From Synechococcus sp. PCC 7335 (GTDB lineage Bacteria > Cyanobacteriota > Cyanobacteriia > Phormidesmidales > Phormidesmidaceae), in assembly GCF_000155595.1 (NCBI RefSeq), contig NZ_DS989904.1, forward strand, positions 2,413,758-2,477,757: a stretch of DNA of 64,000 nt, written 5' to 3'. The notes under the pieces are model-generated. The model had not been told where the DNA came from. It made no database searches and saw only the letters and a list, made by a program, of their open reading frames with translations. The position numbers and the translations under genes were made by a program. The number at the start of each line of letters is the position of its first letter. The stretch's first letter is position 1. Of this stretch, positions 8,800-17,595 are shown piece by piece.

Positions 8800-9875
8800 C
8801 ACTCAGACTCTCCGAAGGCGCGGGCTAGTTTGTCGGAATTTCCTGAGAGCGTGAAGATATAGTCTTCGGGCTGTGGATTCTGATCGCTGGCGCTTTCCAT
8901 TGAGTCAAAGACGCTGATGTAGATGTCTAAGTCAGCGGCGATCGCACCAAACGTGTTCCCCTGCTGCGATGGTTCAGTCAGTAGTACCTGCAAATCCGAC
9001 GCTTCTACCGTGTCGATCACACGCTGTACATCTGCTGGGGTAGGGCTGCCTTCTGGCAGAGCGATCAAATGTTCAACTTCTAAATCGTAGCTATAGGCAA
9101 AGTGCTCGGCGAAATCATGATAAGTCACAAAAGCTTTGCCAGCATAAGGGGCCAGTTGCTGGCGAATTTTAGTATCAAGCGCACGTAGATCAGCAATGTA
9201 GTCTGCTGCGTTGGTCGTATAAATCTGCTCACCCTCGGGGTCGGCAACGATCAAGGCATCCCGGATGTTTTCTACCTGCTGAATCGCCTTCTTAGGATCT
9301 AGCCAAAGATGCGGATCGTCTTCGCCATGACTATGCTCTGCTTCGCTATGGCTGTGACCTTCATCTGCGTGTTCGTCTACTGCGTGCTCGTCTTCTGTCT
9401 CTTCTAGCTCTGTTGCCGGAAGGGTGGGGATGCCTTCACTAGAATCAACGACGACTAAATCTTCATTGGCGGCACTACCGATCAAATCAGAGAGGAAAGC
9501 TTCTAAGCCTAAGCCATTTTGCACAAGCACATCGGCATCAGCTAGATTTTGGATATCTCGTGGCTTGGCTTGATAGTCATGCGGATCGGCGTTGGCAGGG
9601 AGTAGCTGAGTGACGATGGCGCGATCGCCCACCACCGCTTTGGTGAAATAAGTCATGGGCAAGAAAGTCGTCACTACCTGCAGAGTGTCTTCTGTGGCTA
9701 AAACTTCTGAAATAGGATTTTCTGAGCTTGGATTTTCTGAACTGGGATTCTCTGAACGATTAGTCGATGGGCTGATTGGGGAACAGCTAGAAAGCGCGAT
9801 CACTACCAAAACACCAGCCGCTAAGCGAGCAGCCGAAGAAGATGAGCTTATCCACATCTCAAAGAAATGAGCCAT
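8799..9875 (-). CDS. znuA: Zinc ABC transporter, substrate-binding lipoprotein (ZnuA-like)
   Basis: Cluster A-I solute-binding protein of 358 residues. A lipoprotein signal ends in LSSC (Cys31), followed by a tandem SENPSSENP spacer. Metal ligands typical of the family are visible: His in NADPHDY, His in HLWLDP, His in VTYHDFAEHF and Asp in DIYISVFDSM. A His/Asp/Glu-rich loop (about residues 165-188) precedes HLWLDP, as in zinc-specific members where it helps capture Zn. First gene of the minus-strand operon, with a Zur-like box upstream. Confidence 0.93.
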   Translation of the reverse strand: MAHFFEMWISSSSSAARLAAGVLVVIALSSCSPISPSTNRSENPSSENPSSENPISEVLATEDTLQVVTTFLPMTYFTKAVVGDRAIVTQLLPANADPHDYQAKPRDIQNLADADVLVQNGLGLEAFLSDLIGSAANEDLVVVDSSEGIPTLPATELEETEDEHAVDEHADEGHSHSEAEHSHGEDDPHLWLDPKKAIQQVENIRDALIVADPEGEQIYTTNAADYIADLRALDTKIRQQLAPYAGKAFVTYHDFAEHFAYSYDLEVEHLIALPEGSPTPADVQRVIDTVEASDLQVLLTEPSQQGNTFGAIAADLDIYISVFDSMESASDQNPQPEDYIFTLSGNSDKLARAFGESE

Positions 9876-9940
9876 GAGCGATGTACGGACAAAATGTAGA
9901 AGACTTAGCGGAAATATGACCCATCTAAACTAGCACAGAA

Positions 9941-9955
9941 TGAGAATCGTTATCA
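9941..9955. promoter_or_regulatory. Zur-like operator
   Basis: TGAGAATCGTTATCA is an imperfect 7-1-7 palindrome lying 66 bases upstream of the zinc-binding-protein gene. It resembles cyanobacterial Zur boxes of the form TGATAAT-N-ATTATCA. A Fur reading is possible, but the regulated operon points to zinc. Confidence 0.7.
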
Positions 9956-10103
9956 GTCTCAAATCACAACCGGATGATATATCACGACTGCGCGGTATAC
10001 AATTTTTTCTATGACGCTTTCCGTTAAAAATTTCGACATAGACGATGCTGTGCCCGATACCGACAGCAGCATCGGTTGATCAAATCTAGAAGGATGGGGC
10101 CTT

Positions 10104-10161
10104 GAAGGAATAGATAGTACATGAGCACATCTGAAGGATTGGATAGTACATGAGCACATCT
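10104..10161 (+). repeat. 29-bp tandem duplication across the NUDIX start
   Basis: Two consecutive 29-bp copies (10104-10132 and 10133-10161) differ at two positions. Each ends in ATAGTACATGAGCACATCT or GATAGTACATGAGCACATCT and so carries an ATG. The first ATG (10121) opens a 10-codon frame whose TGA overlaps the second ATG (10150). Confidence 0.92.
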
Positions 10162-10620
10162 GTAGTGAGTCGAGGGTTGCGCCCAATCAGAACCCTTTTG
10201 GGTCTGTTGCTAAGACGCCCTGTCCTAGGAACTAGCATTGTGCCTTTACTGCCGGACGGTCGAATTGTGCTGATTCGCCGACGTGATACTAATCGATGGG
10301 CCTTGCCTGGCGGCATTGTGGACTGGGGGGAAGATTTGGCTACAGCCGCAGCTAGAGAGCTGACTGAAGAAACAGGCCTTAGCCTGACAAGCGTAGGCCG
10401 TCTAATTGGAGTGTATTCCAATGCCGAAAGAGATCCGCGGTTTCACTCAATCTGCGTTGCGCTATCAGCACAGGTCATGGGGGAGCTACAGACCTATGAT
10501 CAAGATGAGGTAATTGGAGTTCAAGCTTTTGCAGTAGATGAACTGCCTATAGAGCAGCTCGATCATGACCATACCCAGCAGTTAAAGGATTACCTAGCGG
10601 ACAAAACTGTTCTAGCCTGA
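10150..10620 (+). CDS. NUDIX hydrolase
   Basis: A 156-residue nucleoside-diphosphate-X hydrolase. The Nudix box GX5EX7REUXEEXGU is complete at residues 55-77 (G55, E61, R69-E70, E73-E74, G76). The preceding GRIVLIRRRDTNRWALPGG is typical of the fold. The substrate is not predictable. ATG 10150 starts the frame; the identical ATG 29 bases upstream is out of frame and terminates exactly at this start, so translation may be coupled. Divergent from the zinc operon. Confidence 0.9.
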   Translation: MSTSVVSRGLRPIRTLLGLLLRRPVLGTSIVPLLPDGRIVLIRRRDTNRWALPGGIVDWGEDLATAAARELTEETGLSLTSVGRLIGVYSNAERDPRFHSICVALSAQVMGELQTYDQDEVIGVQAFAVDELPIEQLDHDHTQQLKDYLADKTVLA

Positions 10621-10988
10621 TATGGCAGTTCTGCGCTTAGCTTGCACCATCGTCAAGAGCTACAACACTAGTCAAATCGAGAAAAGCGCTCAGCCTTTTC
10701 TAGTTCGATCTGCTCGTATTTAGATCTTTTCTCAAGCCCTCTAGTCAACTGTGTAGCTTACAGCGGTTGTCTTGCGGTAGAGTCGGGTAAATGATACCGA
10801 TAGAACCCTCAGCTAGCAGCATACCAAATGGCTTGCAGTGCCTACAGAGATTGCCTTTTCGTCAAGCCTGTGGCCGTAGAATCCGTAGTGACAAACCACA
10901 ATAACGTTCTGGGTTGACAACAACTTGTTGGCACCAAAAACAACTAGCCGCTAACAACTTTGATTAGTGAGGTTGCTAATTAGTGAGG
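10621..10988. other. Intergenic stretch without recognisable genes
   Basis: About 370 bases between the NUDIX gene and the convergent phosphatase gene. I see one modest hairpin, AGAAAAG-8 bases-CTTTTCT (10680-10701), that could end NUDIX transcripts, and a short inverted CAACAA/TTGTTG near 10918. Nothing else can be supported. Confidence 0.6.
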
Positions 10989-11729
10989 TTACCTTCTGTT
11001 TTTACGGCGTTTGATATCAGCTAACTCAACATCGACGATTCCTGCTTCTAGAGACTGAACTCGCTCAGCTTGGGTATGTGTATTTACTTGAAACAGTAGG
11101 TCATTGTCGAGATCGATAGCGCTTAGCCAGCCACTCTTCGGATGGTAGGCGCCTGTGTCAATATCTAGCCAACCAGGACCGCGAACAACCTGGCCAGGAG
11201 TCACTCTGGGCATCGTAAAGGTGATTGTATGACCAATGATAATAGTTTTCTCTTGGAAAAAAGGAGTCGGAAAAGTGTGGAAGACCTCTCGAATCCAGCA
11301 ATAGTCAATTAGATTTTGATCGGCCAAACTCTTGTGTGGGTTGAGTCCAGCGTGTACTAAAAAAACATCACCTAGATCGAGACTAAAAGGCAGGGTCCTA
11401 AACCATTCCACATCCTCAAGGAGGGTTTCCGTATTGGGATAGCTGGTAAGCGTTGATTGACCACCACTCTTTATCCAGCTTTGAAATGCTGCAATATTAG
11501 GATCTTCTTCAGGAAAGGCATTGAGTAGTAGGTGCTCATGATTACCCAATACGCAAATATGGTTACCTTGACGAACAAATTCAACTACTTTGGCGCTAAG
11601 CGGACCTCTATCAATCAAATCACCCACAAAGTGTAAGGTGTCTGTTGGTAAAGGAGAGACCATCGCAACCAACTGCATCAGCCCATCGTAATGACCGTGA
11701 ACATCTCCAATGAATATACGACGACTCAT
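10989..11729 (-). CDS. PPP-family metallophosphatase
   Basis: A calcineurin-like phosphoesterase of the PP1/Ap4A-hydrolase superfamily, 246 residues. Metal-binding motifs in order: GDVHG (8-12), GDLIDRG (36-42), GNHEH (62-66) and the later histidine in IIGHT. Bacterial members are protein Ser/Thr phosphatases (PrpA type) or diadenosine-tetraphosphatases, and the motifs do not separate these. The C-terminus is basic (DIKRRKNRR). Monocistronic on the minus strand. Confidence 0.9.
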   Translation of the reverse strand: MSRRIFIGDVHGHYDGLMQLVAMVSPLPTDTLHFVGDLIDRGPLSAKVVEFVRQGNHICVLGNHEHLLLNAFPEEDPNIAAFQSWIKSGGQSTLTSYPNTETLLEDVEWFRTLPFSLDLGDVFLVHAGLNPHKSLADQNLIDYCWIREVFHTFPTPFFQEKTIIIGHTITFTMPRVTPGQVVRGPGWLDIDTGAYHPKSGWLSAIDLDNDLLFQVNTHTQAERVQSLEAGIVDVELADIKRRKNRR

Positions 11730-11858
11730 GCAGAAATACCTACGAAAGGTAGCTCTCTTATTATGCCTAATTACTCAATTAGTTATTCAATCAGAGCCCA
11801 ATTTGCACCTAAGTTCTGTCGGTTGACAGAGCTAGCGATTGCATAATTTAGGCACCGC

Positions 11859-12917
11859 CTAGGCTGCTTCGATCACAAAGCCTGCATCGCGAATCATATC
11901 AAAGTCTTGTTGAGCAGATTGCCCAGGTGTAGTGAGGTAGTCGCCGATAAAGATTGAATTAGCAGCATAAAGTCCTAACGGCTGAAGCGATCGCAAATGA
12001 ACTTCCCGGCCTCCCGCAATCCGAATTTCTTGAGCAGGAAGCAACAGTCTAAACAGACACAAAATTCTCAAACACCGCTGAGGCGTCAGTTCGGTTCGAT
12101 CGGCGAACGGCGTTCCTGGAATCGGGATTAAGAAGTTAAGCGGTACGCTAGTGACGTTTAGCTCTTTCAAAGACATCGCCAAGTCCACAATATCGTCATC
12201 GGATTCTCCCATGCCAAAGATGCCGCCGGAGCAGGTTGTCAACCCAGCCGCTTGAACTGCTTGAACCGTAGAGAGCCGATCTTGAAAGGTATGTGTAGTA
12301 CAGATATCGTTGTGATGAGCTTCAGCCGTATTGAGATTGTGATTAATTCTATCGACACCTGCTGCCTTGAGCTGCCGCGCCTGGTCTTCATTCAACAGTC
12401 CTAGCGTGGTACAGACCCGCATCGGATACTGTTCCTTGACTGTACGCACAGCCTCCAAAACACCTTCAAACACTTTGGGCGAAGGGCTTCGACCCGATAA
12501 TGCCATACAGAATGTCCCCGCTTTCATCTGGTAAGCGCGATCAGCAGAAGCAACGATTTTTTCGGTTGCCATTAGAGGATATTGCTCAATCTCAGCGCTT
12601 GAAATTTTGGATTGAGAACAGTAATGACAGTCTTCTGGGCATAGACCACTCTGTGCGTTGAGCAAAAAATGGAGACGAACACGGTTACCCCAGTAGTGAT
12701 GACGCACTCGGTACACAGCCGCGATTTGATTGAGGATCTCAATATCTGGAGCTTGTAAGACCGCTAGCGCCTCGGAGCGAGTCAGCGGCTGGTCAGCTAA
12801 GCTTTTGTCAGCGAGCTGTTGCCAGTTAGAAATAAGCTGCTCAGTAGTTTGTTGAGTAGTCTGTCCGGTAGTGACCTGATGCTGATTGCGAAAAGAAGAG
12901 AGGGCCGCGTTCACCAT
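11859..12917 (-). CDS. bioB: Biotin synthase
   Basis: Radical-SAM enzyme that inserts sulfur into dethiobiotin. The CxxxCxxC cluster is C93-PED-C97-HY-C100. Other family blocks are visible: [13 protein letters not shown] before it, [19 protein letters not shown], and [13 protein letters not shown]. The protein is 352 residues. The first 40 residues are Gln/Thr-rich and not part of the core, so a slightly later start is possible, although ATG 12917 is the first in frame. No other bio gene is nearby, as is common in cyanobacteria. Confidence 0.96.
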   Translation of the reverse strand: MVNAALSSFRNQHQVTTGQTTQQTTEQLISNWQQLADKSLADQPLTRSEALAVLQAPDIEILNQIAAVYRVRHHYWGNRVRLHFLLNAQSGLCPEDCHYCSQSKISSAEIEQYPLMATEKIVASADRAYQMKAGTFCMALSGRSPSPKVFEGVLEAVRTVKEQYPMRVCTTLGLLNEDQARQLKAAGVDRINHNLNTAEAHHNDICTTHTFQDRLSTVQAVQAAGLTTCSGGIFGMGESDDDIVDLAMSLKELNVTSVPLNFLIPIPGTPFADRTELTPQRCLRILCLFRLLLPAQEIRIAGGREVHLRSLQPLGLYAANSIFIGDYLTTPGQSAQQDFDMIRDAGFVIEAA

Positions 12918-13188
12918 GAATTTCTTGCTTTTGATTACTGGTGAAGATTTTAAGGCATTAATGTCCGTTGACTCTGCTACAAGCTAGCGCGACGGCTAGG
13001 ATTAGAACTGGGCGCTTGAAGTGCAAACTTCATTCGGTGATGTCACATAGAGCCTCTACGGTGATTTTGATTGGCCAACCGATGAAGATCTTCTCTTTTA
13101 TTGAAGATTTCCGCTTTTTTATAGAGAGCTGGGTTTTCAATGCTGGGTGATGATAGAGGAAATTCGTTAGGAGTTCAAGTAAAACGTA

Positions 13189-13560
13189 ATGGCTAATGAT
13201 GCTTCTGTATCTAAGAGTGCTGTTGAAAACGTCAGTGAAAAGTCTGATGAAAAAGCTAATGAAAAGACCCCAAAAAGCTTGTTAGAAGTAACTTTGGACG
13301 GCGCGATCGCCCTGGCCAAAGATAGCGGTAACTATCGTCAAGCGACAGTGCAGTTTGAAGCTTTGCTCGCTCAGATCGACTCGGAGCATCCAGAGATTGT
13401 GCCCTTGCTCAAAACAATTTGGCAAGAATACCTATCGGCTCAGCGCTCGGCTACCTTCTGGCAAAACATGAGCGATGCGGAAAAAGATCTATCCGAAAAA
13501 ATGAGCGAGAGCAACATCCAGCTCAAGCAAAATTACATGCGACTGATTCAAGAGCAGTAA
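13189..13560 (+). CDS. Hypothetical protein, soluble and helical
   Basis: A 123-residue protein with a charged, lysine- and glutamate-rich N-terminal 30 residues followed by a helical domain (SLLEVTLDGAIALAKDSGNYRQATVQFEALLAQI). The end is predicted helical or coiled (MSDAEKDLSEKMSESNIQLKQNYMRLIQEQ). GGAG is found about 14 bases upstream of ATG, a long spacing. I do not recognise a family. It is convergent with the next gene, only 11 bases apart. Confidence 0.65.
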   Translation: MANDASVSKSAVENVSEKSDEKANEKTPKSLLEVTLDGAIALAKDSGNYRQATVQFEALLAQIDSEHPEIVPLLKTIWQEYLSAQRSATFWQNMSDAEKDLSEKMSESNIQLKQNYMRLIQEQ

Positions 13561-13571
13561 TGAGCAAACGA

Positions 13572-14240
13572 TTACCGCAGTCCTGAGATCACCAGCTGCC
13601 CATCGACGACACGAATATCGTCCGGTGTCAGTCCGTGCTGTTCTAATAACGCACTTAGCTGCTGCTCTATATCTGTTTGAGAAAAGCCGTATTGACTAGC
13701 AATATCTGCAATCGGCAGTTTGAGCTGACCGATCTTGACGTGAGTATTCGACAGGCTGAGCTGGCCATCGACGACTGTTGGACTACCCTCTATTCCTACA
13801 TAGACTTTGCGCTCGTTTAGAAAAGGAAAGGTTTGAGTAATTTGCTCTACGGCCTGCTGACCTTCGGTAGGCAAAGAGTCAAGCGGAATGTCAGAAAGAT
13901 TAATTCTAACGCCGCTTTCAATGCGATCGCCCTCAATCACCGTATCAACGCCTTTAGTCAGATCTAAGATAGATGAGCTGTGGGGATGGCTAGCGATCGC
14001 CTCAGTCACCATCTGGTTCAGTTCATCTGCTGAAATTACCACATCGCTTGGATCGTAAGTTTGTGTAGCCTGAGTCTGCGCGGACTCTGAGGCAATAACA
14101 GCGGGTTGGCGATCTCTTCGGTCGAGGACGCCCCGATCAAAGACACTGAGCCCACCACCGTCTGTTTTCAACGACGCATAGCCAATACCGCCGCCAATCG
14201 CCGCCGCCGCAATCGTCAACCCGACCAAGAAGATTTTCAT
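13572..14240 (-). CDS. Hypothetical membrane-anchored or secreted protein
   Basis: A 222-residue protein with an N-terminal hydrophobic segment (MKIFLVGLTIAAAAIGGGIGYASL) acting as signal anchor. An extracytoplasmic domain follows, with alternating strands such as VIEGDRIESGVRINLSDIPLDSLP and SLSNTHVKIGQLKLPIADI. The C-terminal part, LLEQHGLTPDDIRVVDGQLVISGLR, resembles the repeated beta-rich proteins common in cyanobacterial genomes. Function unknown. It has a start at ATG 14240 and no clear operon partner. Confidence 0.65.
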   Translation of the reverse strand: MKIFLVGLTIAAAAIGGGIGYASLKTDGGGLSVFDRGVLDRRDRQPAVIASESAQTQATQTYDPSDVVISADELNQMVTEAIASHPHSSSILDLTKGVDTVIEGDRIESGVRINLSDIPLDSLPTEGQQAVEQITQTFPFLNERKVYVGIEGSPTVVDGQLSLSNTHVKIGQLKLPIADIASQYGFSQTDIEQQLSALLEQHGLTPDDIRVVDGQLVISGLR

Positions 14241-14326
14241 AGATGGTATAGAATTTCGCGCTACGAGTAGGTGGATGTAGTCATCCTCTACAGTTTAGAA
14301 AGAAACTATTCCAGTCATCAGGTGGA

Positions 14327-15472
14327 CTAGGACAGTTGTCTAGCGAGATCTAAACAGATAGATAAGGGTGCCTCTGTTTTGATTGCTTGAGCTGATAGGT
14401 GTGTCTCACTAGCTCTAAATCCTGCATCCTTTATGCTGTCAATCAGCGATTGTCTAGGGGGGATGTCTATCTGGGCTCGCCTACCGATCTCTGCAAGTGG
14501 ATAGAAGTAGGGAGGTAGGTTAGCCTCCGACTGCATAATCTCAATTAACGCTAAGTGATCGGGCCAATTCTTTTGGCCTGCGATGTGATGCATAGCCGCC
14601 AGGTCATCTAAATTATGTAAAGGCCCAAGCCACATAGGACCGCTCACAACCGGTGGATTAACGCTTTGACAGACACAAGCTGTCCCTTTCTGGAGTTGCT
14701 TCCACCCTAGCCTGCCAAACTGTCCGCAAGTATGGCAATAGGTCAAGAAGCCATAGCGATCGCGCTGCCAAGTCGAAGCTCTCGTGATTCTCATCATTAC
14801 CCGGTTGACCTGAGCGTGATACCAGGAGAAAACAGGCCAAGCCCCTAACCCTCTAGCTGCCGCTTGCTGAACAGCTAGGCCAATCAATAATCGCAGTCCT
14901 TGCTCATGCACCGCCGGATGAGCCCGAGCATAGGCACTATAGGATTGCAGGCTGCTATCTAAAGCGTGGCCACTGGTAGCGCGGCCGTCAGTACTCGTGA
15001 GGTATAGCAGCCCGCCAAGTTTAACGGCCCAAAGGCTCGTACTTAGTACAGGCATAGGACTACCAAAGCTGTCAATATCAACTAAGTCATAAAAGTCTTG
15101 ACGCTGATAAGCCTCGAAGAAAACGGCGTTAGCGTCCTGATGTGTCAAGCGGTAGCGGTCGGTACATAGGCGCGAATCGAGATTGGCTTGTAGATTAAGC
15201 CAAATCAGCTTATTGAGTTCCCTGTTTCCCTCGTTTGCCCAGACGTAGTCGGCCTCTGCTTCTAATAGGTAGCGCACTGCTCGAACACCGCAACCTGTCA
15301 TCGCATCGATTATTCGCAGCTGGCCGTCTAGATTGGTTCGATGATGCTTTTGAGCCAGCGCTGCGAGTATAGCCAGATCGCGTCCCGTTTTGCTACTCGC
15401 TCTAAAAAATGCCCCTGCAGTAGAAAAACAGGCAACCCCTTCTGTTTGCCAATCGGGATTAGGGTGATGCAT
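14327..15472 (-). CDS. trm1: tRNA (guanine-26-N2)-dimethyltransferase, Trm1 family
   Basis: SAM-dependent enzyme that methylates the N2 of G26 (and G27 in some species) in tRNA. Motifs: the SAM loop MTGCGVRAVRYLLEA, ANEGN acidic loop, and the catalytic D-x-DSFGSP as DLVDIDSFGSP. A zinc-knuckle-like set Cys-His-x-Cys (YCHTCGQFGRLG ... ACVCQS) follows in the C-terminal domain. Trm1 is mainly archaeal and eukaryotic and among bacteria is reported from Aquifex and cyanobacteria. 381 residues is normal. It lies 14 bases downstream of the DUF2103-like gene, so it is probably the last gene of a clpS operon. Confidence 0.9.
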   Translation of the reverse strand: MHHPNPDWQTEGVACFSTAGAFFRASSKTGRDLAILAALAQKHHRTNLDGQLRIIDAMTGCGVRAVRYLLEAEADYVWANEGNRELNKLIWLNLQANLDSRLCTDRYRLTHQDANAVFFEAYQRQDFYDLVDIDSFGSPMPVLSTSLWAVKLGGLLYLTSTDGRATSGHALDSSLQSYSAYARAHPAVHEQGLRLLIGLAVQQAAARGLGAWPVFSWYHAQVNRVMMRITRASTWQRDRYGFLTYCHTCGQFGRLGWKQLQKGTACVCQSVNPPVVSGPMWLGPLHNLDDLAAMHHIAGQKNWPDHLALIEIMQSEANLPPYFYPLAEIGRRAQIDIPPRQSLIDSIKDAGFRASETHLSAQAIKTEAPLSICLDLARQLS

Positions 15473-15486
15473 AGGTGGAATATGAA

Positions 15487-15900
15487 CTATGGCAAAAGCG
15501 GGGCGATCGCCTTTTCAAGGTCGCGTTTACTCAACTCAGTGACGACAAACACCTCCTGCGCTGACTTCCCTTTACGCGCAATCAGCTTATGGCCGCTCAT
15601 CGTAGCCACTGAGACCTTTAAGCGCAGTGTCGGTGCGTTAGATCTAGCCCGCGAGATAACAGCAGGAGTAATTGTTTGAATACGAGGAACGGCAGCAAGC
15701 TTCTCTAGTAGTGGAATCAGACCTGGAATGTAGGTAGAGTGGGTGATGACTACTCTACCTTTGTCTAGCGGCTGATTATCAGCAAGGCTATCTTCGTCCT
15801 TATCAGACTTTATCGTCGTCGGCTTGCTAGCTTTCTTTTGGGATGTCTTTTTCCTAGATGCTTTTTGAAAGTTTTTCTTGCTGCTCCCTTTCCTTCCCAC
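15487..15900 (-). CDS. DUF2103-like protein with lysine-rich N-terminus
   Basis: A 137-residue protein. The first 45 residues are a Lys/Ser-rich tail (KKNFQKASRKKTSQKKASK). The remaining core contains HSTYIPGLIPLLEKLA, which I associate with the small DUF2103 family annotated as putative metal-binding; this match is from memory and only moderately sure. The start is GTG 15900, three bases after the clpS stop. It sits between clpS and trm1 on the same strand. The basic tail suggests RNA or ribosome contact, an inference only. Confidence 0.7.
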   Translation of the reverse strand: MGRKGSSKKNFQKASRKKTSQKKASKPTTIKSDKDEDSLADNQPLDKGRVVITHSTYIPGLIPLLEKLAAVPRIQTITPAVISRARSNAPTLRLKVSVATMSGHKLIARKGKSAQEVFVVTELSKRDLEKAIAPLLP

Positions 15901-15903
15901 TAC

Positions 15904-16257
15904 CTATGCCTTTTCCAAAGGAGCCACAGTCAACCCAGCGCGAATTAGCTGAGAATGATACAGTTCCGCTTGCTCAAGCGGCCCAGTCCAGACGATAGCT
16001 TGACCTTCATTATGAATTTGGTCCGCTAGCTCCCAAGCCTGATCGCTATTCATCCCAGGGATATAAGTTGTAAGTGTTTTGACAACATGCTCAAAAGTAT
16101 TGAAGTCGTCATTGAGCACAATGATTTTGTAGTTTGGATACTTTTCCTTGACGACGCTGCTAGCTCTTTCCTTTACAGCCGCAGGGGAAGCAGCCGCTGC
16201 CGAGATAGATGATATTGAGCGGGTTACAAAAGTAGTAAAGACAATCGCAGAACTCAT
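15904..16257 (-). CDS. clpS: ATP-dependent Clp protease adaptor ClpS
   Basis: Adaptor that delivers N-degron substrates to the ClpC/ClpP protease. The core carries YKIIVLNDDFNTFEHVVKTL (substrate-pocket N-D-D and H), then AWELADQIHNEGQAIVWTG and LRAGL-type ending RAGLTVAPLEKA. A 40-residue Ser/Ala-rich N-terminal extension precedes the core; it may be flexible, or the true start may be internal, though no later ATG fits. Leads a probable three-gene operon with the DUF2103-like gene and trm1. Cyanobacteria have two ClpS paralogues and I do not assign which this is. Confidence 0.9.
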   Translation of the reverse strand: MSSAIVFTTFVTRSISSISAAAASPAAVKERASSVVKEKYPNYKIIVLNDDFNTFEHVVKTLTTYIPGMNSDQAWELADQIHNEGQAIVWTGPLEQAELYHSQLIRAGLTVAPLEKA

Positions 16258-16397
16258 GGACTTTGTATCAGATATCGTTGATTAGTGCGTATCAGAATTC
16301 GAGTCCATCCTTAGAAAAAATAGAACACGTAAAGCTATCGTTAGGATGGATATTGGCGACTTACAAAAGCTTCGGTAAAAAGCTTTCACTTCATCCT

Positions 16398-16488
16398 CTG
16401 TTAATACGATTAACAGTTATTCACACTAGCAGAAACCACTGATAGTTTCAAAGGAAACATTACGCCGTGAACACTGTAGTGTGAATAA
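16398..16488 (-). other. Structured intergenic element upstream of clpS
   Basis: Dense inverted repeats: CTGTTAAT-ACG-ATTAACAG (16398-16416), then a perfect 12-bp pair TTATTCACACTA (16417-16428) / TAGTGTGAATAA (16477-16488) that encloses GTTTC-AAAG-GAAAC (16445-16458). The two hairpin units abut exactly. Just outside are AAAGCTT/AAGCTTT (about 16367-16387) and TCCATCCT/AGGATGGA (16304-16311/16343-16350). The 340-base gap has no ORF. Strand is given as that of clpS, but transcription direction is unknown. It could be a 5' leader or a small RNA. Confidence 0.5.
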
Positions 16489-16598
16489 TCAGAGCCTTTA
16501 TTTGAGTTACCTTTTTGCTTAGGTCTTACTGATTTAGGTTGATAACTTTGTTGAGAAACTTATTGAGCTGTGTATAGGCCAACTTTTGGATTCCTAGT

Positions 16599-16889
16599 CT
16601 ACTCTTCACCTAGAATTTTAGGAACTCGAAAGAAATTCTCTTCTCGATCTGGCGCACTATCTAAAATCGACTCGCGCTCAGCAAACACTTCTAGGCGATC
16701 GGGCCTGGTAATGTTACTAACCTCGATTGCCCGCGTTGTTGGCGGCACATCTGTTGTATCTAGCTCATCTAGTTGCTGCACGTATTCTAAGATGCCATTT
16801 AGCTGATCTGTGAACTGCGCTTGCTCTGATTCGCTGAGTTCTAGGCGAGCAAGGTTTGCCACTTTGCGAACCTGATCAATGTCAATCAA
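16599..16889 (-). CDS. gatC: Asp/Glu-tRNA amidotransferase subunit C
   Basis: Small subunit of GatCAB, which converts Glu-tRNA(Gln) (and Asp-tRNA(Asn)) to the amidated form. Family blocks: [29 protein letters not shown] and the C-terminal [18 protein letters not shown] (ending VPKIL). 96 residues is full length. The start is TTG 16889, supported by AGGAG about 10 bases upstream; no ATG fits the conserved N-terminus. It lies 65 bases downstream of ycf3. Confidence 0.96.
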   Translation of the reverse strand: MIDIDQVRKVANLARLELSESEQAQFTDQLNGILEYVQQLDELDTTDVPPTTRAIEVSNITRPDRLEVFAERESILDSAPDREENFFRVPKILGEE

Positions 16890-16954
16890 GACTCTTTTCT
16901 CCTAGCCAAAAATCCTAGTGAAATAACGGGTCAAAAGGTGTCTAAAAGCGTTAG

Positions 16955-17473
16955 CTAGATCATATCTAGTTTCATGCGCCCAGTTACCTTCAACCAGTTC
17001 TGCGCTTCAATGTAGTTGTTCGGTGCTATCCGAATCGCTTCCATCCAATAGCGAGCTGCCTCATCATACAGCGCATTTGCTTCGTTCTTATCACCAGAGG
17101 CCTCAGCCTGTTCACCTTGATAGTGGTAGATCACGGCGGTGTTATTCAGCGCTTGAATTAGACGTGGGTTGAGTTCGATGGCTTCTTCGTATAGCTTTAA
17201 CGCTTCTTGATGTTTGCCATTGCTAGCCTCGATCAATCCCATGTTGTAGAGAATATAGCTCTTGTCGTAAGGATCTTCTTCTAGAGTTAGGGCTTCTTTG
17301 TAATTGTCTAGCGCTTCAGCATACTCTCCGTCGGCTTGAGCAGACATACCGTCACGGTAGTAGGCAAATGCTTCTTTCGCCTGCTTCTTCGCTGGGAGCA
17401 TCTTTAGGATCATGTCAGCCATGACCGTAAATGACTTATCGATGAAATTATCGTTCCTTTGAGTTCTTGGCAT
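16955..17473 (-). CDS. ycf3: Photosystem I assembly protein Ycf3
   Basis: TPR chaperone at the thylakoid membrane needed to assemble photosystem I around PsaA/PsaB. The N-terminus [27 protein letters not shown] is nearly invariant in the family. Three TPR units follow (about residues 35-68, 72-105 and 120-153), with typical [17 protein letters not shown] and [14 protein letters not shown]. At 172 residues it is full length. Strong evidence for an oxygenic phototroph. Confidence 0.97.
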   Translation of the reverse strand: MPRTQRNDNFIDKSFTVMADMILKMLPAKKQAKEAFAYYRDGMSAQADGEYAEALDNYKEALTLEEDPYDKSYILYNMGLIEASNGKHQEALKLYEEAIELNPRLIQALNNTAVIYHYQGEQAEASGDKNEANALYDEAARYWMEAIRIAPNNYIEAQNWLKVTGRMKLDMI

Positions 17474-17595
17474 CGAAATCCCTAGTCAAGCTCTTTTTTC
17501 TTTGTCAAGACTATCAAACTGTCGTCAGGGTGATTGCCCAAATGTAAGAGATTCTTAAGCAATGTAGCCGTCTGTAAAGCAGGCGCCGTGCAGGG

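Noticed and set aside
10111..10153. LexA-box-like AGTACATGAGCAC in the duplicated NUDIX leader
   Set aside because: The right half reads GCAC instead of GTTC/GTAC, and the copies arose by duplication, so the repeat does not add evidence.
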